From NCBI GenBank assembly GCA_027257055.1, contig JAPVLO010000404.1, forward strand, positions 1,116,001 to 1,180,000: 64,000 bases of DNA, read 5' to 3'. The notes beneath the pieces were generated by a model. The model made no database searches, was not told the origin of the DNA, and saw nothing but the letters and a program-made list of their open reading frames with translations. Both the position numbers and the translations under genes were made by a program. The stretch comes from Cephalopachus bancanus. Taxonomy: Eukaryota > Chordata > Mammalia > Primates > Tarsiidae. Shown here piece after piece: positions 11,707-23,023 of this stretch. Each line of letters begins with the position of its first letter. Within the stretch, counting starts at the first letter, position 1.

Positions 11707-12130
11707 AATGTTTTAATATTCTGTGAGGGAGGAGTCCAGCTTCATTCTTTGGGATGTGGATACCCGATTGTCTCAGTACCCTTTGTTGAAAAGGCTATTC
11801 TTTCCCCATTAAATTGTCTTGCACCCTTGTAGAAAAGCAGTTGACCACAGATACATGAGTTTATTTCTGGATGGTCAACTCTACTCTATTGATATATACA
11901 CCTATCCTATGCTAAGTGCCATACTGTCCTGACTACAAGATAAGTTTTGATATCCGGAATTGTGAACCCTCCGAGTTTTTTTTTTCAAGATAGTGTTGGC
12001 CATTTAAGGGGCCTTTGTGATCATGTATGAATTTTCAAATCAGCGTTTCCTTTTTTACAAAATAGAAGCCAATGGTATTGTGATAGCAATTACACTGGAT
12101 CTGTAGATCACTTTTGGAACTATTGCCATC

Positions 12131-12423
12131 TTTTTTTTTTTTTTTTTTTTGAGTCGGAGTCTCACTCTGTTGCCCAGACTAGAGTGCAGTGGACGTTCCC
12201 GGCCACCGCAGCCTCGACCTGCTGGGCTTCGGCAATCCTTCCGCCTCAGCCTTCCGAGTAGCCGGAATTACAGGCATGCGCTACCACGCCCGGATGATTT
12301 TTTGATTTATTGTAGAGATGAGGTCTCGCTGCCCATGCGGGTCTCGAACCCGCGGGCGCAGGCAATCCACTCACCTCAGCCTCCCAAAGGCGCGGGATTA
12401 CAGGCTGAGCCACCGAGCCCGGC
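12131..12423 (-). mobile_element. Young Alu dimer, antisense, nested in old L1
   Basis: Full dimer read as complement: T-run, gagtcggagtctcactctgt, right arm, middle T-rich linker, left arm ending agccaccgagcccggc. Flanked by ttgccatctt at 12,123-12,132 and 12,424-12,433. Many CpGs survive, so it is recent. The left arm holds the T-arm-like hairpin at 12,337-12,353 and the 5-nt deletion seen at 29,500 and 55,260. Confidence 0.95.
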
Positions 12424-12650
12424 TTGCCATCTTAACAGTATTAACTCTTACAATCATTTAGCATGGGAATATCTTTTATGTACTTAATTCTTTAATTCTT
12501 TTCAGAAATGTCTTATAGTTTTCAGTGTGCACATTTTCCACCTCCTTGGTCAAATTTATTTCCAAGCATGCATCGTTTTTGGCGCTATTGTTAGTGAAAT
12601 TGTTTTCTTAATTTCATTTTCAGATTGTTCCTTGCTAACATATAGAAATA

Positions 12651-13222
12651 TGAGGGGGACCCCAAAAAACTGAGTTTATTTATAAAAATTGTGTATTTAT
12701 TCTTACATGTTTAAACTTCAGTCATTTCAAAGCACTCTCTGTTTGATGCAATACACCTATCAATATGCTTTTTTCACTGCTCAACACAGTTTTTGAACTC
12801 ATCAATTTTGATTCCTTTTAGTACTTCTGCCATTTTTTGTTTTACCTCTTCCACATCAGCAAAATATTTCCCTTTCAGGACTTTTTCCATCTAGGAAACA
12901 AACAAACAAAGTCACTTGGGCCAAGATTGGCTGAATAAGGAGGATGAGGCACAGGAGTCATGCAGTTTGAGGTCAAAAACTACTGCACACTCAGCGTGGT
13001 GTGGGCAGATGCACTCATAAATCACCCATCATGAAATGGGCAGATGTCTTGAAAGAGTCTCCAAAAAATATTCACTGAAACCTAACCCAGTCTCTCACAA
13101 CAACGCTGGCTGGTACACTGATGCAGATAGGTTCCCAGAATACTCACCTAGCAGAAGAAGCCGGTACCATAAAAAAACCCATCCTCTAAAAGATAATTTT
13201 GGTTTTTGGGGGTCCCCCATCA
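12651..13222 (-). mobile_element. Mariner DNA transposon, internally deleted, nested in old L1
   Basis: Inverted termini tgagggggaccccaaaaaac (12,651) and gtttttgggggtccccc (13,202-13,218) are flanked by TA at 12,649-12,650 and 13,223-13,224. Removing the insert restores the L1 junction gaaata|caattgattt. At about 570 bp it is under half of a full mariner (about 1.3 kb). The minus strand retains the end of a transposase frame: HPPYS-x-NLGPSD encoded at 12,911-12,946 and a REYFE motif nearer 12,735. Confidence 0.85.
12735..12950 (-). pseudogene. Mariner transposase C-terminal remnant
   Basis: On the minus strand 12,946-12,911 reads HPPYSANLGPSD, matching the mariner D34D-region signature HPPYSPDLAPSD. 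The aspartate of PDL, normally the third catalytic acidic residue, is asparagine here. Downstream residues resemble the family tail (…CIASNREYFE…). The DNA-binding N-terminus and first catalytic residues are missing, so no active enzyme is possible. What remains lies within the shortened element, between its two inverted ends. Confidence 0.7.
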
Positions 13223-14379
13223 TACAATTGATTTTTGTATGTTGAGCTTGTATCCTGTAGCCTTGCTGAAGTCATTTATAAGCACTAATAGTTTTCTAAT
13301 GGATTGCTTTAGATTTCCTATCTACAAAATTACATCATCTTCAAATAGCACTGGTTTTACTTCTTCCTATCCAGCTATGGTGCTTTTTATTTCTTTTTTC
13401 TTGCCTAGTTGTACTGGTTAGAACCCCTACTACAATGTTGAAAAGAAGTGATGAGAAACAAGCCTTGTTTAGTTGCTAATTGCAGAGGGAATGTATCCAG
13501 TCTTTCACTACTAAATATGATGATAATTGCTTATTTTGTAAATAGATGTATTTTATCAAGCTGAGGAAGTTCCATTGTATTCTTGTTTGTTGAGTGTTTG
13601 TATCACAGAAGGATGTAAAATTTGTCATTTGCTTTTACTATTTCTATTGAGATAATAATGTGGTTTTATCTTTGATTCTATAAATATGGTATGTTATATT
13701 AATTCATTTTTATATGTTTAAACCCATCTTGGGTTCTTGGGTTAAATCTGACATGATCATCATTTCTGTTGCTTTTATATGTTGCTGGATTCAATTTTCT
13801 AGTATTTTGTTGAGGACTTTTGTATCTATGTTCATAGGCCATATTGGACTGTTTTTTTTTTTTTCTTTTTTCGTGATGTTTTCTGGTTTTGGCATCAAAG
13901 CAGTCCTGGCTTCAGAATAAGTAGAAACATGTTTCCTCTTATTTGTTGATAACTGGTTTGATAGGGATTTGTGTTAATTCTTATTTAAAAGTTTGGTAGA
14001 ATGCACTAGCAAAGCCTTCCAGTTTGGAGCTTTTCTTTGTTAGATGTGTTGTTGTGGATCAAAGGACTTACAGGTAAATAGAACAATAAGATGTAACAGA
14101 ATTTGACTATTTTTTAAGGGGCAGTTAGAAAGCAAGGCACCTGCTGTGACACTCCATTGCCTACATGTTAAAATTTAATGTCCTGGTCTGTTTCGTGGCT
14201 CTTCCTAATGTGGCACTTGCTTAACCTATCTGAGCTTCCTTCAGATCTTGTCACTACCTCTGTCACACCGTGAGCATCTTCCATACTGAGCTTACTATAT
14301 GGCTACTCTCTTCCAGGTACAGTGTGAAGGCTGTGGCACAATCTTAGCCATTATATTCAGTTTCCCAGAAACAAGGCCC

Positions 14380-14705
14380 CCTTGTTTCCTTACTTTGTTC
14401 ATGGAGTTCTTTCTTCTCAGAATGAATGTATTCACCCCTGCTCCTCCCTCCCTCTGTCTGTCTTGTGCAACTGACAAATTCCTACTCATGGCTTAAGACT
14501 CACCTCAAGTATCACCTAAATAAAATATCAGTGACGCATATCTAACAATATGGGTACTTTTTGTTAATCTGTCTGTTTTGCTCCTGTTATAAATTCTTTG
14601 ATGGCAGGAACCATATATGATTTATCTCTTTATTTGCAATCTACTAGAGTTCCTGGCATATAGTAGACACTCGGTAAATATTTTTTGAATTGATGAATAA
14701 ACCTA
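14380..14705 (+). repeat. L2 LINE 3' end, sense
   Basis: The sense L2 order is clear: aaattctttgatggcaggaa near 14,592, agagttcctggcatatagta near 14,647, then ggtaaatattttttgaattg and gatgaataa. Upstream text (gcttaagactcacctcaag) fits the preceding L2 segment. Confidence 0.75.
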
Positions 14706-15350
14706 GCTATCCAGAATAAGTTTCTCCCAGAATTTTGAATAGCCGAGATACTGTTGTAGTTTCTCTGTACTTTTCACAGTGCCTGGCGCAGCACTGGTAA
14801 ATGCTCATGGAAGTTAGCTCTGCTGAATGACTAATATTATAATGTCAGTAGCACATTTTGAACTCTTCAGCTAAAAGACATCATAAAAGCCTTAAAGTAG
14901 CTGTAAAAAAAAGTAGAGATGATAAAAATCTGTTTGGATGACATCCCTTTTAAAAATACAAAAACAATTCTGTTGTGTTTTGATACATAATTACGTTTGA
15001 AGATTTTTGGTGTAACAGAGCTTGTGTGGGGGAGTCTTGCCATCATAATATCAACACTGCTTGATACTAGGGGGGGGGAAATCCGTTCTAGAAACTTTTC
15101 AGTGACAAGCTTTGTGTTCTGTATCTAGAAGCAATTCCCAGTGCTGTTCACTTAAATGCCTTAGAATATGGGGATCTCGGAAGCAACGTGGGATATTCAA
15201 AGATGGGAACAGATTTAGTGGCTCTTACATTCTCCCTCCGTCACAAGGATGAGCAGGCAAGTGAGTGATAGCATTGTCTGCACTGCCGCAGAAACACACC
15301 GCCACCTACTCAAGATCTCCACTTTTGAACGTGGCATTCGAGGCCTGTGT
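14706..15350. other. Unassigned sequence
   Basis: Contains a G9 run at 15,070-15,078. No element or gene recognised. Confidence 0.35.
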
Positions 15351-15351
15351 C

Positions 15352-15775
15352 AGTCATGGTTCTCCAGAGAATATGTACTAAGATGGTTATTTTAAGGGAT
15401 CGGCTCACACAGTTGTGCAGTCTGGCAAGTCCAAGATTTGTAGGACAAGCCAGCAGGCTAGAAGCTCAGGCTGGAGTTAATATTGCAGTCTTGAGTTGGA
15501 GATGAGTAGGTTAGCCTAGCAGACTGGAAACTGAGATAGGTGGCAGTGCTGCCGTCTTCAGAAAGTATTTCCTCTTCTCTACAAAATGTGTTTTCTGACA
15601 GCATAAAGCCCTGCCCTCCTTACTGACCACTCTTTCACTTTAAGCATCTTCCCTTTAAGCATCCATTATCAGCTACATCTACGGAACACCTTCATGGCAA
15701 CACATGGATTCGTGTTTGGTTAAATGAGTACTGTAGCCTAGCCAAGCTGATACATAAAATGAATCATCACAACGT
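15352..15775 (-). repeat. MaLR-like LTR, antisense, internally shortened
   Basis: Antisense landmarks: cagtcatggttctccagaga at 15,352, ttttaagggatcggctcaca near 15,391, gtctggcaagtccaagattt near 15,420, and at the far end tagcctagccaagctgatac followed by aaaatgaatcatcac. The last lies close to the sense 5' end of the LTR. Subfamily not assigned. Confidence 0.65.
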
Positions 15776-16190
15776 CCTTTGTCACGCAGCACCTGACTCC
15801 CTCTCCCACTTTGTATCTTCCACACGTTCTCAGGCCCCACCCTGCACTGCTAACCTTTCTCTGAAGAAGCCCTGCCCTTTCCTGCCTTCGGTGCCCTTGC
15901 TGGCTCCTCCGTCCCTACTCTAAACTCTCCTCCTCTCCGACTCAGTTGTCAAATTCTTCCTTGGTTTCTGCACTAGTGTCATTTTCCTTCCCACGCTTTG
16001 GCCGCTTTCCTGTCTCAATACTGTTTCTCCCTCTCTCGAACCCCAACAGATGTCCTCGAAACACAGTCTCCTTGCTCTGCTTTGCATCATTCTTAAATAC
16101 ATTCGTGGCAAGCATCCTCTCTCCCTGGTGACCCAACAGGGCCAAGAGCCTCATGATTTTTTTGTTTTGTTTCCATCTCTTTGTTCCCCA
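15776..16190. other. Pyrimidine-rich unassigned sequence
   Basis: C/T-rich on the + strand with overlapping short open frames on both strands. It could be a decayed L2 body, but I cannot align it confidently. Confidence 0.35.
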
Positions 16191-16194
16191 CAGG

Positions 16195-16370
16195 ATATAG
16201 AGCTTTCATTCATGTGCCAACCTTTATCTTTCCTCCGTGTCAGGCGCTGTGCTGGCTGCCCAGGAACACAAAGATCCATTAGCCAAGTTTCCAGCACTCT
16301 GAGACATCCTAGCCTGGTGTGGAAGGCAAATAAGTAAGCTGCTGGTGTCCATAAGCATTTGTTTAACTGA
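16195..16370 (-). repeat. L2 LINE, antisense, decayed
   Basis: Contains gtcaggcgctgtgctggctg near 16,240 and aggaacacaaagatccatta, the antisense L2 tail order. Confidence 0.6.
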
Positions 16371-16399
16371 AGTAATCCCCGCTGTAGAAGCCTAGTCAC

Positions 16400-16815
16400 T
16401 TTCCCTTCAATATCTCCTCACCATAATACTCCTACATGCAGACATTAACCAGAGCAAACAGCAGGCTTGTGGTGGGCTGGAAAGCTCTGTCCTCATAAGA
16501 CTTACAGAGGAGTAGCGTGTGTGATATGACCTGAGGGGCATCGAGGAGGCCAACTGATCCAAAAATACTTCTGTTGCTAAGACGCGGGATATGCCCACTT
16601 GCTGATTCTTTCGTCTGAGTTCAGAGTTTAGCCAATCTCCAATTGCACTTGCAAGGAATTTCTAAATACCTCTGCTGATAGCTTTTTCAGATTTCTTTCC
16701 TTTCTTTCTTTACCTAGGAATTTTCTCCTTCTTCTTAACACTCAACTGAATAGCCCTCCTGAAAGACTCCCGCCACTCAAAGGAGTGAGGGGCTTCTCTT
16801 CTGGGGTCTCCATAG
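16400..16815. other. Unassigned sequence
   Basis: No element or gene recognised. Confidence 0.35.
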
Positions 16816-16819
16816 CATC

Positions 16820-16995
16820 CCATGCCTGTTACTGCATAGATTTTTCATCCTCTAGTGTTCATCTGTTCATTGCTTGCCTGAGTTCCTTATTCGACTGAGC
16901 TCTTAAAGGGAAAAAATGTGTTTTTCATCTCTGTGACTGTAACATTGAGTACTGTGTCAAACACACACTAGGATGCTCTGTGAGGTTGCTAGAAT
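16820..16995 (+). repeat. L2 LINE 3' end, sense, decayed
   Basis: Order of gactgagctcttaaagggaa (16,894), catctctgtgactgtaac and gtactgtgtcaaacacacac follows the sense L2 tail. Confidence 0.5.
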
Positions 16996-16999
16996 GACC

Positions 17000-18025
17000 A
17001 GGTGACTTCCCTTGCTGATGTACCTGTCATTTGCCTTTATTCTTTCTTAGAATGACCCTGAGCATATCTAGGCGACAGGCTTGGTGAAAGAGAATTGAGG
17101 GTAGAGAAGAGAGAAATGAAAGAAAAGGGACCTTAAGGAAACTGTTGCTGTGTCCGGGGCCACCCTCAATCCTGCTGTCTGCTATTGTCCACTTTTTTGT
17201 TTCATTCATGGATAGAGTACCTTGTGAATTAAATATGCTCTTTTGTTTTGTAATACACAGTCTAAAGTACCATCAGCTGGCAGGAATTTTTCAGGAAGCA
17301 TTTTGAAGTGGAAAGGTGGCTACACATGCTCCATTTACAAAAGCAAAAATGCTTTCAAAAGATCTTTTATTTCTGCATGAATTGAGAACACAAACCTCTT
17401 CTCATGCTGGTTACTACCATTCACCATTCTTTCCCCTCTGCTCAAAGTATAGCTAGTAAAGACAGCCAAAAGGTGATTTTTCCAAATCCCTTGTGGTTGC
17501 AAAATACAAGCCTACACAAGCTTCCTCAAGAAATAGGACTGGACCTTTAAACACTCATCTAGATTGGAGCTGAAAACAAGATGGAAGCCTAGACCCCTGT
17601 GGTGCTTTTATTATCTTATTTCTTTCTCTTGAGCTGAATGAGCTCTCTTTCTCCTGACATCTCTTCTCTCCACAGAATTGTTCCATTTTCCTCCTGCCCC
17701 TCCTCCCCTGTACTGCCCTTCTCTTTCCTTGTGCAGTCTGCTTACCTATAATTTATGCTCCCTCACAATTTCACATGACCCGTCATGGCTGCCCCAGACG
17801 CCCACTGCCTCATGACTCTTCAGATTCAAAACATATGCCTCCACATGGATACTTTGTGGTTGATATGAATTTTGATTTTTCCAAAAATAAGTTCTTAAAA
17901 TTACCTTTCAGCAGAGTCAACCAATAAAATGGTGACTGTCCTAATACAACCAAGAGCTGATTCTATATTTTATTTACTTGTCTGCCATTTTTGTTGCCAC
18001 AAGATTATTGATTACACATACATAA
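17000..18025. other. Unassigned sequence
   Basis: No repeat, exon or RNA gene recognised. Confidence 0.35.
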
Positions 18026-18029
18026 TATA

Positions 18030-18425
18030 CTATAAACCATATATAGCACCTGCAGGATGCCAGGATTTGTGCTAGGTTCTGGGGACCCCACCATGAGAAG
18101 ACACAAATCTGCCCTAGTGGCAATGACTCCTGATAACTCTCCTTCTTACTTAACCTCTTCTAATCCACCTTCAGAAGAGTAATCTTTCCAAAACATGAAT
18201 CAAGCCATGATATTCCCTGTCTAAAATCATTAGTGATACTTATCACCCAAATTGGTGTAAGGATGTTTATTGTTTACTTCTCCATCCTTATTTCCTGCCA
18301 CTGCCCAATTCTTATACTGTATGCTTCTACAAAACCAGTGTTGTTCATGCAGTTTATTGTGCTGTTTCAACTCTTGTCTTTGAACTCGGTGGGATCAGGA
18401 GAAATGAAAAGTATGGGATAAAGTG
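18030..18425. repeat. L2 relics in opposite orientations
   Basis: About 18,040-18,120 reads as antisense L2 (gcaggatgccaggatttgtg, ggttctggggacccc). About 18,125-18,240 reads as sense L2 (gtaatctttccaaaacatga, aatcaagccatgatattccc). Boundaries are approximate. Confidence 0.5.
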
Positions 18426-18450
18426 AATGCAGATTTAAGAAATAGATTGA

Positions 18451-18904
18451 GCCAGTGACTCAGCCTGTAATCCCACGCCTTGGGAGGCTGAGGTGAGTGG
18501 ATTGCCTCAGCCCGCGGGTTCGAGACCCGCTGGGGCAACTTGGCAAGACCTCATGTCTACAGTAAATCAAAAAAATTAGCAGGGCGTGGTAGCGCGCGCC
18601 TGTAGTTCCAGCCACTTGGAAGGCTGAGGCGGAAGGATCGCTGGAGCCCATCAGGTCCAGGCTGCGTGGCCGGGAGCGGCCACTGCACTCCAGTCTGGGT
18701 GACTGAGTGAGACTCCAACTCAAAAAAAAAAAAGCTGGGCGCAGTATTGTGCACCTGTAGTTCCAGTTACTTGGAAGGCTGAGGCGGGAGGATCACCTGA
18801 GCCCAGCAAGTCGAGACTGCGGTGGCCGTGAGCATGCCACTGCACTCCAGTCTGGGCGACACAGAGACTCCAACTCAAAAAAAAAAAAAAAAAGAAGAGA
18901 AAAA
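18451..18904 (+). mobile_element. Three-arm Alu (left-right-right)
   Basis: A normal Alu dimer (18,451 to about 18,733) is followed after its A-run by a second right arm (about 18,734-18,880) with its own A-tail. A single target duplication brackets the whole: aagaaatagattga at 18,437-18,450 and aagaaataggttga at 18,905-18,918 (one mismatch). The left arm has a damaged start (gccagtgactcagcctg) and the T-arm-like hairpin at 18,514-18,530, but lacks the 5-nt deletion. Confidence 0.92.
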
Positions 18905-18918
18905 AAGAAATAGGTTGA

Positions 18919-19945
18919 TAGCAGTAGATGTCTAAATTATATTAACTAACGAATGTATAAATATCACAACTTACTCTTGTCTTCTATATGCTGTTTGCTA
19001 TATTTTTGTTGCATACAGGTTAAAAAGTAGCGTTTGTGTTTTTATCTGACTTCAGATTCAGTAGAGCTGGGTAAGTGAAAGGAACCTAAAAGGGTGAGTT
19101 CATTGGTACATAAACAATTTCATCCTTTTTCAATCTCAATAGCTATTATTGTGGCTAACAAAGCAACTCTTATAAGTTGGGCACAAACAAGAAGTAGTCA
19201 GGAGAGTGTTTATGATGTCATAACATAAATATTAATAATAAGGATATGAGGCAATGTTTTGTGAGACATGGATTAAGAAATGTTACATTGTGAATATTCA
19301 TTTGGCTCAGGTTATTAAACACCTGACACTTGTATAACCCTTTCTAACATGCAGAGCATACTCACACTTATTACCCTATTTAAACTTCAATTTTTTACTC
19401 TCCACTGGACTATTTTATTCAGTGTGTTGTGCAAGCATTCTATAATATCTCTGTTCTTAAAATTCCCTCAGAACCCCATGTCCCCCACCAGAAACAAACT
19501 GCATGTCTTCTCTCTTTTACAACAAAGCCCAAGAACTGTGCTCATTGTCTTGACTTTCTCATTTGACATTTTTACCTCAGTCAACTTAGATCTGGTTTTA
19601 TTACCATAACACCATTGAAATTGCTTTTATTAAGGTCATTGTGCCTATTCACTCCATCCTCCTGGAAACACTGAATTCACATGACTTCAAACACAATATA
19701 TACCACTGGTTTCCCAACTATCTTGCTAGTTTCTCCCTCTCCAGACTTCTGAGTTGCTCCCTGCTCAGTTCTTAACCCTCAGTGATCACATTCACGAGAT
19801 AATCTCAACCAGATCCTGGGTTCAATGTTACGGGCAAGCTGATGATGCCCACCTTTATATCTTTAACCCAGTTCTCTCCCTTAAGCTCTAAACTTGTATA
19901 TCCAACAGCCTTCTTAACGCTCTCTAGATAGGCACCTCAAGCTTA
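18919..19945. other. Unassigned sequence
   Basis: 19,350-19,620 may be a distant L2 body. Nothing else recognised. Confidence 0.35.
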
Positions 19946-19949
19946 TATT

Positions 19950-20700
19950 CCTAAACCAGGATTCTGGTAGACCCTGCTCTAATGCCAGTGTCCCCCTTCT
20001 CAGGAAGTGGAGCTAAACTCGTACAGGTATCCTCACCAAAAGCCTTGATGTTGTTCTCCCCATGCCTCTCTTATTGCTCAACCTTCCATTCATTGGCAAT
20101 TTCTATCGCTTTTTTTTACCGTTGTGTCCAGAATCTGACTAGTTATTACCACTTCCACCCCTGCCAGCCAAGGCAAAGCCCACTGTTATTACCGCCTAGA
20201 CTTTTAGAACAGGACTGGGTTTTTTACTTCCTTTCTTGCCCCTTTTTTCAATACAACCAAAGCGGACCTTTTAAATGTAAAACTATTCAGTGGGATTCCC
20301 TTCATATTCTGATGAAAAATCCAGTCTTTTCTAGAAGCTATAGGCAGGACCTAGCTCCTGCCTTTCTGTCCAAGATTATTTCTACCTTACGGTATTTGCA
20401 TGTAGTGGCTCTGTCTGAACTGTTCTACAGTCTTTCCCATGATTCATTCCCTCAATTCCTTCTGATTCTACTCAAAGGTCATTTATTTCCCTCCACCCTA
20501 TAGCTGTTTGTCCTTTAACATGCTTTTATTTCACTTATTCACTTACCTGCCAATATAGTATATATTTGCTTAATCATGTATGATCCTTCTTTCTCTCACT
20601 AAAATATAAGTCCAAGAGATTTATCTTTGACTATATTCCTAGCATTGAGAACAGTGCTGTATATTGTCCAACATATATTTGTTGAATGAAAAAATGAGAC
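19950..20700 (+). repeat. L2 LINE, sense, long decayed copy
   Basis: Blocks in sense L2 order: agtgggattcccttcatatt near 20,290, attatttctaccttacgg, gttctacagtctttcccatg, tctactcaaaggtcatttat, ataagtccaagagatttatc and finally atatatttgttgaatga near 20,671. The 173-codon open frame at 19,982-20,503 lies inside it and is spurious. Confidence 0.65.
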
Positions 20701-20704
20701 TTGA

Positions 20705-21055
20705 ATATAAATCTTTTAACTGGAAGTTGAGTGCTCTTCTCATGGCCAAAGACCATGTAGGAAGTGATCATCTTTCTATATTTTTTATATCTCCAGAATA
20801 TTTTGAGGAGACATTTTGAGAACCTAGGTTTCAGGCTCTTCCAGATAAATGGAGATGCATTACCTGAGAGTACTTGCATAATTGCAGTTTGTGTTGTTGG
20901 GCGTGGATTTATGGTAGAGGCGATCGGCACCTTTGCTACTGGAACAGAGTCATCTCATACTGATGCTCTACTGCACAGACTTAGGCACAATGCCATAAGC
21001 AGAGGGAAAACCACCCCAAAACACAGGGATTCATAGATTTGTGCATTTAGACCCA
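20705..21055. other. Unassigned sequence upstream of an L1
   Basis: No known element recognised. 20,930-21,050 may belong to the L1 that follows. Confidence 0.35.
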
Positions 21056-21059
21056 GTCA

Positions 21060-22275
21060 AACTAAAAAAGGCAGAAGAAAGCACCATCGACTGCATGAAA
21101 TTAAAATGCTTTTGCACAGCAAAGGAAACAGCAGTGAAGAGATAACCTACAGAATGAGGGAGGATAAATTGCAAACTGTGCATCTGACAAAGGTATCTCC
21201 AGAATATATCCAGAACATATAGAACTCAAACAACTCAATTGTGAAAAAAGAAAAAAAAGATTTAAAAATGGGTAAAAATCCAGAATAACTAACAGGTTTA
21301 TACAAAAACACTCAGTATCCCTAACCACCAGAAAAATGCAAATCAAAATCATGCTGCGGTTAGAATGGCTGTTATCCAAAAGACAAAAGATAAAAGCATA
21401 CTGGTGAGAATGCAGTGAAAGGAGAGGGTCTTATACTGTTTGTGCAAATGTAAAGTAGTGCAACCATATGGAAAACTGTATAAAGTTTCCTCAAAAAATT
21501 AAAATAGAACTTCCAATAAAATAAAATAGGACTGCCATATAATCTAGCAATTTCACTTCTTGGTATGTATCTAAAGAAAATGAAATCAACTTTGAATCAA
21601 TCAACATTGAAGAGATATCTACATTCCCATATTTATTGCAGCACTATTCACAGCAGCCAAGATGTGGAACTAGCCTAAGTGCCCATCAATGGATGAGTGG
21701 ATAAAGAAAATGTAATATATATACATTACATTTTAATGAAATACGATTACAACGAAATACTATTTGGTCATAAGATAGAATGAAATCTTGTCACTTGCGG
21801 CAACATGGATGAACCTGGAGGACATTGTGCTAAGTGGAATAAACCAGGCACTGAAAGACTAATACATAATCTGCATAATCCCCCTCATAAGTGGGATCTA
21901 AAAACATTGCTCTCATAGAAGCGGAGAGTAGAATAGTGGTTACCTGTGAGGCTAAGAAAGATGGGTGGGGGATGGGCAGATGTCAGCCAACACATACAAA
22001 GTTACTGTTAGTCAGGAAGAATAAATTCTGGTGTTCTGTTACACAATAGGGTGACTGTAACTAATAGCATTGTATATTTAAAGACAGCTGGAAGAGAGGA
22101 TTTTGAATTACAACCACAAAGAATTGATAAATATTTTAAGTGATAGATGTGCTAGTTACTCTGATTTGATCACTACGCAGTGCATGCAGGCATTGAAGTG
22201 TCACACTGTACCCCGTAAAACATATACAATTACTATGTATCAATTGTAAATAAAACTTTTTTTAAAAACAAGAAA
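21060..22275 (+). mobile_element. Old 5'-truncated L1, sense
   Basis: The C-terminal ORF2 region and 3' UTR are in sense orientation: aaaatgcttttgcacagcaa (about 21,104), cagaatatatccagaaca, caccagaaaaatgcaaatca, caacatggatgaacctggag (about 21,801), and the tail acactgtaccccgtaaaaca ending in aaataaaactttttttaaaaac. Many stops and indels; inactive. Confidence 0.9.
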
Positions 22276-22529
22276 GCACATTTTTAAAAGCCACTTAGCA
22301 ATCTCCTTGTAAAGTGCTGTAGATAATAGATTCTTGGACACCGGCTTGGGTAATCTTGAGCGTCCTTCCTGGAATCTCAAACCCTAGCTTACCGGAGTAG
22401 TGTTCTCTTTTTTTCTCTGCAGAGATAACTTTAAAAATTCTTATATTCCCTTTCTTCATTGCCCATGAATTCAACATTCCCTGCACTTCCCTGGGAGATA
22501 TTTAAAACTACTTCAGGAAGATTTATGGT

Positions 22530-22625
22530 AGGATAGAGCAGCTGCCATTTATTAGGCACCTCCTATGCATCTTATCATATTTGATCTTTAAGTTCCTGAG
22601 TTTGGTATTTGTAGTGGATATTTAC
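22530..22625 (-). repeat. MIR SINE, antisense fragment
   Basis: gcagctgccatttattaggcacctcctatgc followed by cttatcatatttgatcttta is the antisense MIR core. Confidence 0.55.
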
Positions 22626-22719
22626 AGTTCCATCTATCCAGAATAGCCTCCTCCCTCTTTGAGGAAACTCCTTTTTCCTCATCCAAACACCAAGTGTTTC
22701 CATAAGACTCTACATACAG

Positions 22720-23007
22720 GCCTGGCTGGGTGACTTAGCCTGTAATCCCAGTGCTTTGGGAGGCCAAGGTGAGTGAATTGCCCGAGGCTGTGGGTTCGAG
22801 ACCAGCCTGGGCAACTTGGCGAGACCTCGTCTCTACAATAAATCAAAAAAAATTAGCCGGGTGTGGTAGCGCACGCCTGTAGTTCCAGCTACTTAGAAGG
22901 CTTAGGCAGAAGGATAGCCGTAGCCCAGCAGGTCGAGGCTGCGGTGGCTGAGCGGTCACTGCACTCCAGTCTGGGCGTCAGAGTGAGACTCCAACTCAAA
23001 AAAAAAA
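22720..23007 (+). mobile_element. Alu dimer with perfect target duplication
   Basis: Complete dimer from ggctgggtgacttagcctg to tccaactc plus A-tail. The 16-bp duplication aagactctacatacag lies at 22,704-22,719 and 23,008-23,023. Its left arm has ggttcgagaccagcc, so it lacks both the T-arm-like stem and the 5-nt deletion: the ancestral state of the series. Confidence 0.97.
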
Positions 23008-23023
23008 AAGACTCTACATACAG

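Larger units (their letters stand above)
9830..14065 (-). mobile_element. Old L1 (L1M-type), antisense, interrupted three times
   Basis: The + strand is the complement of L1 3' UTR and ORF2: cccaaaaagaaaccctgtac near 9971, cttcatataaatggaatcat near 10,093, ttccactttttggctat-type block near 10,288, attttctcccattctatggg near 10,750, gtccagcttcattcttt near 11,733 and gtatcctgtagccttgctga near 13,250. Homology runs to about 14,060. Three insertions break it: a younger L1 (10,985-11,706), an Alu (12,131-12,423) and a mariner (12,651-13,222). Excising each restores contiguous L1 text. ORF2 is full of stops and non-functional. No 5' region or ORF1 is present. Confidence 0.9.

Noticed and set aside
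12149..12487. 112-codon frame and similar ones at 18,460, 29,412, 55,272 and 60,577 as protein genes
   Set aside because: They are translations of Alu sequence with the usual serine/arginine/proline-rich Alu peptide.
19982..20503. 173-codon open frame, longest in the window
   Set aside because: Lies in sense L2 LINE sequence and does not match the L2 protein frame.
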